Below, one piece after another: positions 25,352-37,100 of a DNA stretch of 64,000 nucleotides. This DNA is from Paraspadella gotoi. Taxonomy: Eukaryota > Chaetognatha. Position 1 is the first letter of the stretch; each line of letters starts with the position of its first letter. The position numbers and the translations under genes were made by a program. Under the pieces are notes generated by a model. It saw nothing but the letters and a program-made list of their open reading frames with translations, did not search any database and was not told the DNA's origin. The stretch covers positions 19,231,657 to 19,295,656 of the forward strand of contig CM119266.1 in the NCBI GenBank assembly GCA_051294375.1, read 5' to 3'.

Positions 25352-28300
25352 ATTATTATTATTATTAACCGTCTGCTGGTTAAGTGTGATGGTGTCGGCA
25401 TAAACAAAACACGCCAGTTGTCGGGAGATACGTCACACCCCAGGCATCACACATGTCTCCCAGTTGCCACGATATATTAATAATTTGACTCGACTCAGGA
25501 GGTTCGTACGACAACAGTTGCGATCCGATCAACGGTCAATGCCGCTGTCGTCCGCACATGAACGGACGACGCTGCGATCGTCCTGAGTCAGGCTTCTACT
25601 GCGTCCTTCTGGATCACTACAGATACGAGGTACGCCTTTTTGAACGTACTGGCGGACTTTATAGGAAAATCCTGTCTCATTGGTGATTATTATATCATGA
25701 GGAACTCTTCTTCCGTCAGGCCGAGTACGCGAGGGGGGAAGGACAGACGAAGGTGATCGTCCGCGCGCCTCATCCCGGACGCCCCACCACCTGGACGGGT
25801 GAGGGCTTCATGGAAGTCCACGAGGCGGACAAGATTGATTTTGAGATTTCCAATCTCGGCGCCTCCATGGAATACGACATCGTCATCAGATACGAGCCTC
25901 AGGTGCATTTAATTGGTACAACGAATGTAATAATTATCCAATTCATCATCCATTCATTTAATAAGTAAGCTATCTTTCCCTTGACTTTGGACAGGCTATT
26001 GTGGTTTAAGGCCTCCATCACTCTTACAAGATAATGGCAAAGCAAGTCCCTGCAAGCTTTCTATCAGGAAACTGTTTGTCTCGTTTATTCACTTCCAGAG
26101 TACCTGTCTTTCCTATCGTGTTATTTGTCGAAAATATTTCACCCTTTGTTAGTTTTCTCATGAAGTAATCCTTATAACATGTTATAAAATACTTGCTTTA
26201 ATGTCATCATCTTAGCCATGGATGACTTAGAAAAAAAGTCGAAATAAATGGCAAATAATTTTTTAAAAAAATTGTTTCTTATGCTCTGATATTCGATAGT
26301 GAAAATTAGTATTTATTTATTTATGTTGTAAAATATCTGTTTAGATGCCGGAACGGTGGGACGACGTACGTATTAAAATAACCCGACCAGGTGCAGTGGA
26401 CCAAACGGGTCCTTGCGCCAACGTTGTTCCTCAGGATGACCTTAAAGCGGCGTCTCTGCCTCCCGGTGAGAAAAAAATTCAAAAGAACAACAAGTTAATT
26501 TAATGTGAACAAAATTAGGTATCTATAATTTCGTAGCACGATTCGAGTAAAGTTCGATTTTTTTTCTTTACGATTATCCAAATAACAATATCAATGTTTT
26601 TGTTTTCATTGTTTTATATATTTGTTTGTTTTTATTTTTGTTTCAATTTAATAATTGTTACATTTTGCTTCGTGGTCGTTGTTAATGCGCCAAAAGCGTG
26701 TTGCGATGATAGCAGCCCAGTTGGTAAGGCACGATTTTCTGTTGAACACTTTTAAATGCACAACGATTTGAAAATGAAATATAATCCAGAGGGAAAGTTC
26801 TCGGATTAAATCTAATATCGGGCGTAGAATATTTATGTAATTTTCATTGAAGGGACCACAAATAATTAGAATGTTCTTTTTTTTCTCATTCTTGCCGCAA
26901 TTGCACCTTGTGATGCACTTTTCCAGGAAAAGGAGAACCGGGATGTTACTGTGGTATCCAATTTTTCACGTAGTGTTTTTAACTTTCTTTTTCATGTAAA
27001 TTGATTTTATGCTTTTTTAACGTTAACTTGCAAAATTATTTGTTCCTGCTAAAATTGCTGTTAGTGAAATTTCTTTGCTTTTCGTTCGATTTCCCAAATT
27101 TCGCTTTTTTTAAAAAAAATTTTCTCCTAAATTCTATCTCAACAATGTTCTTCTAATCGGCATAAAGTCATTTTGCGGTTAAATATTTTTCTTGCTATTT
27201 AAAATGTAAAAACAATAATAAAACCCGGTTTCGTTAACTATTGACAATACGATAACGATAAACTAACAAATAAATCGTTGATAAAATTGATCTCACTAAA
27301 TCGTACGCTTCATTCTCAATAGTTTCTCGATTTTAAGTAGATAACCATGAGATTGATTCTTACGATTTCGTTCTTGATAAAACCTACTTTCGCTCTCCTC
27401 CATTGACCACGCTTAACACTATTTTTAAATCATTAAATTTTAATACTAGTTTTATATTCACTTTTCAATTACTACCAGTTTTTTCACACAGGAACACAAA
27501 GTGTTTTTTATAGAAGGGTTTCCCCAAGTGATACATAACCTTTTAATCAATGCGATACTGTAACAAAGTTAAGGACAAAGTTAAAAACGAAGGCAAAGCC
27601 CTATTACAAAAAAATTATAAAAATGACTGAAAGTAAAGTTTGCACTTAATGCGACGTTACGTTCTCGTAAAACTCGCAAAATTTTGAAATTTAGCATGTC
27701 GAATTTTTCGTTCATTTTTCAGTTTATTCAGATGTAGTGTGTTTTCGTTAAAACTACTCTGTATAACTCAGCCCAGGATTTTATCCTGACAAGATTTACG
27801 CTTCAAGCTCGATATCTTTTTCACTTAAAAAGGATTTGATGTCAAATCTCGTCAGTAACGCTTTGATTTCTGCCAGGGGCTGTCATTTCTGAGAAAAGGC
27901 TTACTCTTTAGCGAAATCCTCGTCACATTTTAACCTTTTACTTTTTCTCTTCTCCCTCTTCGCGGTCATCCGCCTTTTATCACGCCCTCTGCCCGGCTCG
28001 GCGGAACAAATCCCAATTCCCTATTCCTTCCTCAAACCCTCAACAGGAAACAGGTACTACGTGGTACCGGGACCGGTCTGCCTTGAAAAGGGAGTCAGAT
28101 ATACGATCGCGTTCGAATTTCCATCGTACAAAAGCGGACAAGTGACTCCGGAGGCACAGATGCTCATCGACTCGGTGAGCGGACAAAGGCGGAGGCTAAA
28201 TAGTTGCCAAATGTTTGGAATCAAAACGAACTTACTTCGTTTGTGATCTATCCGAATTATTAACTTTACTTTTTCCCTCGTTTCTTCTTTCTTTGTATAG

Positions 28301-31300
28301 TTTATTATTTTAATTCAGTTCATTTTCTTTTTTCAGATCGTCCTTGTGCCAACCGTGGACTCGCTCTCGATATTTCAAGGGCGTGGCCTCCCACAAGAGT
28401 TAAAGAACGAGTACCTCCGGTTTCGGTGCCGCGAGAATGCGTTCGGCGTCGTCAAGCCAACGCTGACTCCACCCTGTCGTCGTTTCGTCTGCTCCATTTC
28501 GGCTCTTTTGCTGCAGCAAGGGCAGGGTAAGTTAGGGCAGAAAACTATGGGCTATGGGCAATCGTAGCAGATAGTGACATGCGTGTAACTAAAACTAATT
28601 TAAACGAAATCGAAACCACAAAGATGTTCCTTAAGTAATGATTTCTTTATGCGGAATATCTTTCTTGTCACGATTTCAGACGTTAGTAGAGGTAGAATGA
28701 AAGTTTCGGTTTGTCTCACGTATTTATTTATTTTGTTTCGTAAATCTTAATATGATTGAGAAAGGAACGAGTGATTAAAACCTAAAAGATAATATTTAAA
28801 TTTTCTATAAAAAAAAAAAAGAGAGTGTTAGTCAGACACGACGCCGGCGCTCCGCCTGCCACCCTGTTTGTTCCGTCTGTCCGACTGGACTTAGCAGGCG
28901 CCAGCGGCAGCGGCGGCAAGTCCGCTGCCCAGCCTGTCCGGCATTTTGTCCGCTGCCGCCGCGGCCTAAACCAGGCAAGTAATCAAAGCCCTTCGCGAAA
29001 GACGCGGCCTCCCGATGGCGAAAAGTGAAAAGATTCTGATGAGAAGTTGTCACTTATGATTCTCCATCGCAATTGCCTTGGATCGATACTAGCGCCACTC
29101 TAATGTTTGCGAAACTCTGCTTTACTTTTGTTTTAGAAATATCTTTACTTTAGGAAACTTTTCGAGGCTTATTTTATTTTCTCTTTAAATATGTGATAAG
29201 TTATATAGAATTATATTTATAGCAACAGCCGGGTTGCCTGATACTACAAAATTAATATTAACTGCCTATCATTAATTCAGNNNNNNNNNNAATATTTGTT
29301 ATGAAAATAAAATATTATGCTATTTAACCAATATGTATTTTAATTCAGCCTTAAGCGTATTAGGTCCCTTATGACCAATGAATTTTCAACAATATTTTTT
29401 TATTTAAGTATTTTTTTGAAATACCTTTTTTAAAAATAGTTAAAAATTTTAATTAGGGAGGCCTAAGTCATAAACTTAATATTAACCTCCTATCATTAAT
29501 TCAGTTTTCATAANNNNNNNNNNATAAGCTGAGCGCAGTATCGAATATTTGCCGTAGATATCGCATGCCTCCAAACAACTGCGGTTGAATGATCTTCTCC
29601 CATCACATTTCTGTCCGTATCAACATCATTTGCAAAACTGTTAACGCACATATTTTTGCAAAAAATCTTTGATTGGATTTAACTTTGGCCGACCACGACT
29701 TTGCCTCTGCTTCTGCTGCTTCAAGGCTATGCGCAATATCGAACGTTCTCGAAAACTCAGAACGTACTAATTTTGGTTAAAATAATAAATATATAATGAG
29801 AAATTTATTTCGTACAGTTACAGCACCATATCATAAATTTTTATTCAGGACTAAGTTAACTTTTATTAAATATTTCTCTCTTTGTTTTTGCTTTTGTTTA
29901 TGTTTTTTTTTTTTCATCGACGCCATTTGTATCACACAGTATCCAATCCATAACCCCGCTTATAATTTAAGTCATTTTTATTATATCACCTAATTTAGCC
30001 ATTACAAGCTATTTTAATTAATCATTTCATTCTTCAACGTGCCAATATTTAGCTTATTGAATTCTGGTTATGTTAACTTTAAAGTAAACCAGACGTTTAT
30101 TATGTTTGTCAGGTATATATTTAAATTCTCGGGGGAATTAGCAAAGTAGGAAGTGAAAATTTTTGTTATCAAGTCTATGACAATTACAAAATCAAATTAG
30201 TCGGAATGCTTCATTAAATTCAATGAGAATGTTTATCTTTTAATTAAGGCACCAGGGATAAGCTGTAGTCGGGCATTTCTAATAAGAAGCTAAGAAATAA
30301 AAAAAAACATAATACAAAATGTACGTACAATACCATCATCCAATCATGCAGCCGAAAATAGTACAGTAAAAAGTTGAAATAATTTTTTTAATTCTTCCAT
30401 ACCGTTGCAGCTTTCACGAGCATTTTTAGAATTGACACAGCTTGCATAAAGTTCTTCCCCCCCCCCTTTTTTTTTTTTTTTTTTTTTGCTGTATTTCACA
30501 ACAAGCGGCATATTCCTTTCTTTTGCTCCGGCGGCGGCTCCAGTGCAGCCATGATCGCCTCGTCGAAAACATTCTTGAGACCCTTTTGGGTGAGGGCGGA
30601 ACACTCTACGTATTTCATAGATTTCAATTCTCGCGCGTATTTTTGAGCCTGCTCTTCGCTGATTGGGCGTTGCCTGCATTGTTGGTGGGCCTTGTTTTGT
30701 CATAAATTACTTAATGATTGAATCAAGTTGTCTTTACCTGTTCTTAGCCAGTTTATCAAGTTCCTTTTGATCCTCACGGAGGTCCACTTGTGTTCCGACC
30801 AGCAAAAACGGGGTTCTAGGAAATTAACTCGCGAATTATACTATATTTATTAAGCCAAATCACGTTTGAATACGATCTTTTTTCTTAATATTTCAACCTC
30901 TCGTTTCGTTTTTATTCCAAATACCTTGGATTGTGATGCCGGATTTCCGGAACCCACTTCTCTCTAACGTTTTCGAACGAGTGCGGAGAGATGACGGAAA
31001 AACAGACGAGAAAGACGTCGGTTTGAGGATAGGATAGAGGGCGTAGGCGATCGTAGTCCTCCTGTCCCGCCGTGTCGAAGAGACCTCATCCCAATAAAGA
31101 ACATTTGAACCTTCTAGACTGACCAGTTTAGACTCTGGACGAGACGCGTCATCACAAAGCGAGACCATGTACTCACCGAGAGTGTACGGCTCTCCGCCAA
31201 TCATGACCGTGACGGCATAATTGTCAAAAACCGTAGGCACGTATTCCGAGGGAAATTTGTTTGTCGTGTAAGAGATGAGCAGACATGTTTTACCAACGGC

Positions 31301-34104
31301 TCCGTCACCAACCACGACGCATTTAATCGTCTGCATCGCTATCCGTCAGTGAAGGAAGAATAAACCTATCACACGAAAATTGAAAAAAAAATGTTAAAAG
31401 AAAAGTTATTTTTCTTTACAGTTGAACAATTTAAATTTGTTTCTATGGTAATGAAACTGTTTTATTTTCATAAAGATTCAATTCAAAAAACATGAATTCC
31501 GAGGAACTACTATGTATTATCCAAAAATAATCAATTTAACAAGTTCCTTTCGCCACTCGCATATGCAGGCGGAAACACACATCTCGCTAAATTACATAAA
31601 ACCTCAGATTCAGTTAAGATTAAACAACTTCAGGGTTAAGCCTTTAAGAATAAGGGGGTTTTTCTCAAGGGGTATTAAAGGTAGGTCATTTGGGGGGAGG
31701 AGTGTTAATCGTTAATGGTAAGGGGATTTCCGGTCAAGGAGCAGGTAATGTTTATCCTTTTTTATGTTTTTTAAATTTTTTTTAAATATAACTGAATAAA
31801 AAAGAAACGAAGAAAATATCGGAGTCCAGTCTCTGAAACGGAAGTTTTGTCCATAAAATTTATGTATGAATGAAAGATCCGTGTTTAGTGTATTTCGTCG
31901 TTCCCCAATTTGATTCAAATTCACACCCTCATTTCACAGTTTTGTCGTCGAGTCATTTTAAAGAGACAATGCGGGCGACTGCTCCTTTGTTTTCACCTTC
32001 TGTATCCGTAGCGATCTGTGCCGCCTAGTGTTAGTTTTATCGAGTTTTGATAAGTACTTCGTTACATTTTATATGGGAATTTGTTTTTAAATAATAAGTA
32101 TTTTATTCCAAAAAAATATTCAAGGTTTGGAACTAGTTACTAGGACTTTTAAAGTATAACTTTAGGGATATTTAGGGACAAAATTAAAAAACAAACCAGG
32201 AATTATAAAATTTGAAAAAGGCCGTTTATTTTTGTTTTTGCTGTGTTTTTCGCGACACGTCTTCTAAGTTTTGGTCGGTTGCCGACCCTTAACATATGTA
32301 AATTTACTTAAAACACCTTCCTCCGTAAATTCCGCTAATTTCTCCTTTTTTCAGAATGCAATTGCAATCCAACTGGATCGATCTCCACCGTCTGTAACGA
32401 GTACGGAGGTCAGTGTCAGTGCAAAGCCAATGTCATTGGTCGAACATGCGACAGATGTGCACCGGGATATTTCGGATTTGGACCCCAAGGATGCCAAGGT
32501 GTGGGAGGCAATCAAACTGTCAAATATTTCAGAACCAAATAGTACTTCTCTAAAACCGAATTTGTTTTATGTACGCATACGATAAGGATAATAGTTAAAT
32601 TATAAAGTGAAAATTTCAAGAGAAAAGAAATCTTTAAATGTTTGGCAAATTTTTTTCATTATATGCGCCGAGAAAGGCTCGAGAAACAAGACTCAAAACA
32701 TGTACTTTTATTTTTAAATAAAAATGGTTGTTTGTTAACAAAGAAACCTTGTTTTTCTCTGTAAACTTATTTATACATAAAACACGGAAAATTTTAAGCA
32801 TGCAACTGCGAGTCAACGGGATCTCGATCTAACTTCTGCGACGAAGTAACGGGACAATGTCCTTGCGTGGCCCGCGCTTACGGCCGACGATGCAACGAGT
32901 GTCAACCCGGATATTATGGGTTCCCCCAGTGTCAACCGTGCCGCTGTAATGGTCACGCCATCAACTGCGAGAGTAGGACCGGAGTTTGCGACAATTGTCA
33001 GGTTCCTCGCTATTTAATATTTATATTATAATTATCGTTCATGCTTGTCCTTTTTCCTTTTTCTTTGTAAAACATTTATTGGACAACATTCCGACGTCAG
33101 GATTTCACCGGTGGAGCGAACTGCGAGAGATGCATCGAGGGCTACTACGGCGACCCCCGCCTCGGGATGGGTATTCCCTGCCGACCCTGCATGTGCCCTG
33201 GCGGTGTATCGTCGAGCCAACAGTTCGCCGACGCGTGTAATCTTATCAGCGACCCACATGACCCCAGGGCTCAGGTAAGACAAAAAGAAATTAAGCCGCA
33301 GCCACGAGACTTATCTGTTGTTGTTTGTTTCGAGGATGTTCTGTGCAACTGTCGTCCGGGCTACACTGGCTTACGATGTGATCAATGCGACGATAACTAC
33401 TTTGGGAATCCTCTCGCTCCTGGTGGAAGTTGCAAAACTTGCGAATGCAATAACAACATCGACTTAAACGAGCCCGGTCAGTTATGTTGATCTCGACCAC
33501 GGTGTTCTATCAATTAAATTAGTACAATCAATATAAAAAATATTCATTCGTTTAATAAATGAGCGATCCTGACGTTGGACAGGCAATGCTTGGTTAAGGC
33601 CTCCATCTCTCTTGCAAGTTTATAATATATAGGGACCCTGCAATCTTTTAACTTTTAACTAAAACTCTCAGTCTCCCAGAGTACCGGGCTTCCCTATTAA
33701 AAAATGTTTCAACAGTATAAAAGGACCACTCCCTCAAGTATTAGGGTATACTATATTGTACTCAACTTTAGCATTAAATTCCGAGGAGTTGACTGTTATA
33801 AAATTGGTACAACCAATATAAATTATGTAAATATGTCCACCACTTCTGACTCGAAGATTTCATCGTTCTCTCGTTTTCTTCAGGATCTTGTGACGTGAAC
33901 AATGGTCGGTGTCTCAAATGCAAATACAACACAGTGGGCTTCAACTGCGACCAATGCCAGCCTGGATTTTGGGGCGACGCCAGACGACAGGATTGCAGAT
34001 CGTGCGACTGTAATCTTTTGGGCACCATGCAATCCGAGATACAAAATTGCGATAGAAGAACCGGTGAGATGAATATCGGTTTCCTTTATCTTTCTCATTT
34101 CCTA

Positions 34105-34160
<56 letters not shown>

Positions 34161-37100
34161 CCATCTCTCTCCCCCCCTCTCGCTCCTCAACACTAGACAC
34201 ATGTAAGATTCACCCTGTCACTTTTTCAAGGCCAATGCCGCTGCCTCCCCAATGTGGTTGGACGCCAATGCGACAGATGTGCAGAGAATCATTGGAAGAT
34301 CGCATCGGGTGCCGGATGCGAGGCTTGCGACTGCGACCCTTCAGGGTCTCAGATGTGAGTGGGTGTTACGTCGTCCTTTGACTTCACTTGCGTCCTCAAA
34401 ATTTTCTGTTTAATCAGGCAACAATGCAACGAGTTCACCGGCCAATGCAGGTGCCTCCCTAAGCGAGGGGGCAGGACTTGCTCGGACTGCGAGGATTATT
34501 ACTGGGGCGACCCGAGACGAGAATGCAAGCGTGAGTGTTATATCGTTAATCCATCTGGTCACTAAATTGATTTAATCAATCAATCAATCAATCAATCATC
34601 CTTCATGTAAGTCGAAATACCTTCCAGCTTGCAACTGCGACTCCCGCGGATCACGTGAGCAACAATGCGACCGTCAAACGGGACAGTGTCGCTGCGAAGA
34701 GGGCGTTGCGGGATATCTGTGCGACCGATGCGATCGCGGGACGACAGGGTCGCTGCCCAACTGTCAGCCTTGCGGAGAATGCTTCGATAATTGGGATCGA
34801 ATCATTCAGGTTTGTGCGTCTATATAGCCTCGATCCCAAAACATTATTTACGCCATGTAATGTTATGTTATTGAATCGGGGGGAAGTGTGTGATGCCCGG
34901 GGCTCAGGGCTTTGGACCTGCAGTGACCACCCCATGTTTACTGGCGTGTTTACGCTAGCACCATCACACTTAACAAGCGTGACTGTGAGGCGATTGAGCC
35001 CGGAACTCACGGTCGGTAGGTACTCAGCTGTCCAAGCTATGTATACGGGAGGCGAAGTTATTATAATTTCCTACAATGTCGTCACGATGATCAACATAAT
35101 AAGATTTTTTTTCTCCAAACGATCACTTTAGTGGCAAAAGAAATAAATGATTTTCTTTTTTTTCTTTTTTTTAAATTAAGGGTTTGAAAAACGAGACGAG
35201 AGTCTTGACTCAGATGGCGAAGGAACTCCGCGACAACGGCGCCACCGGAAGTTACGAGGCGCAACTTCGAGAACTGGAGGAGAAATTAGCGGCCGTGAGA
35301 CGAATCTTGGATTCGAGCCAAGTCAGCGAAGACGACGTGGATGACCTCAAAAGACAATTGCAGGAAATCAAAGACCAACTTAAGTCTGAGGTCAGGCAAA
35401 GGAACGATCCGAATAAAAAGATACTTTCGGTCACCCAAATTTCTTTCTTTCATTTTTCTTTAGTTTTTTTTTTTTTTTTTTTTGTTATTTGTCTCGCTGC
35501 ACTTTTATTTCCCGGAATTTGCTTTTTTGTTGTTGTCGTTATTTTTATTTGTTTTCGCATTTTCGTCTTTTTAAAACTTCTTTTATTTCACCCTTTCTCC
35601 TCAACTTTTAATTGATGAACCGTTTGGAATGAAAGGAAGAAAGAAATTCCTTAAGAGATGTTTACACTTTTCTCTCTCTTTTTTTTAAAATTTGCTTTTT
35701 CTGTTGACAGGAGGAGAGGATCAAGGGACTTTCCAAGGATTTGAGAGACATCAAACGAGATGCGGACGCAACAGACAAAAAGGTTGAGAGAGAGAGAGAA
35801 CGAAATAGATTTGAAATTTTCCTCGTATAGCGAAGAAAATACATTATAGTACCAAGTATACAAATTAAATTATTATTTCCGTAATTCGTCGTTCTCCGAT
35901 GGCTCGGCGGAATCATTTTGCACCTCGACGTATCGACGTCGATGTATTTAAATGCCTGATAACGTATCATTGCGTTTTATTTCTAGTATTTATTCACAAT
36001 CTTTAGCTCCGAAACATGGAGTCGCCTTTGGAGGACGCCAAACGTCGCGCCGACGATCTCGTCCGAGATTTGGATTCGGTTCAGGAACGCGATCTTGATT
36101 CCGCATTCAAAATCATTCAGGAAAGCAAAGCCAAATCTGACAGGGCTGAACAGGAAGTACGTCAAGTGCCCAACATCGTCAGGCAGTCGGAGTAAGTCTT
36201 GGTCTTAGTTTAGTGGGGGTGGTCGACATCAAATTGACGAACAAAATGAGATGTATCGATTTATTTAAATCAGAATGGCGAATTGGCTAATTATAGTAAT
36301 TGCATAAGGTGGCATTCATTTCATAGGGAGAGACAGAAAATTTGATAAATAGTAAAAGTAAATAATTTTAAAAATACATGTCATCGCGGCTTTTTTTTTT
36401 TTTTTTCCAGGAGCGTTCGTCGCGAGGTCGAGAGCTTGTTGGCGCGCGAATCGGATCAATTCGAGCGGCGTTATCAGGAGAACATCGATAATTTGAACAC
36501 AGTTCAGGTCAGCGGTGGGGGATGTAATTTAAAAAGCATAACCTCGGATTTAAATACGTGAACATCCTAATCATTTTCTGTAAATTCGAATTCCTGCCAT
36601 TTCAAATTGGCAGAGTTTGGCCGAAGACGCAGAATCGAAGCTCTCAGAGATAAGTCGGTTGACTTGCGGCGGACGCGAGGGTGAGACATGCGATGCTCGA
36701 TGCGGCGGCGTAGGCTGCAGCAGCCCTGATTGCGGATCCGGACGAGCCTGTAACGGAAGCCTCAGATTCGCTAAGGTACATTCGACGCGAGAGAAATCAA
36801 CTCTAGATCATTTTGAAACGGCGCTATTATCATGAAATTGGTACAATTAATATAAAATTATACATTCATTTAATAAAAAAAGCTATCTTGCCCAAGGCTA
36901 TAGTGGTTTAAAGATTATGACATAGCAAGCTTTCAGTCTTATTACTTTTACCACTATTATTATTTACGTACAATCTTTACAATCTAATAACGTAAGTGCC
37001 AACCCAAGAACTACTTTCTTTCAGGACGCGGTTGAGTTCGCGGAAAAGGCCGAGGAGGAGCTCAGCCGAAAGGAGGCGGAGGCACGAGAGACTTTGTCCA

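Larger units (their letters stand above)
28527..32354. other. Laminin intron 14, host of the antisense cdc42 gene
   Basis: A 3.8-kb intron between LF exon 14 and LE exon 15. It contains a GC-rich patch (28838-28985), two 10-N gaps (29281-29290 and 29514-29523) each preceded by the same 20-bp sequence, AT-rich DNA, and the complete cdc42 gene on the minus strand. Apart from cdc42 I see no other gene. Confidence 0.85.

Noticed and set aside
26700-26830. A tRNA gene or tRNA-derived SINE in laminin intron 12
   Set aside because: An A-box-like string occurs, but the B-box-like string (GTTCTCGGATTAAATC) is poor and no cloverleaf forms. The same bases fit a microexon instead.
28825-29053. Coding exons on either strand of the GC-rich island
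   Set aside because: No laminin-like cysteine spacing and no splice phase fit; it looks like non-coding GC-rich sequence.
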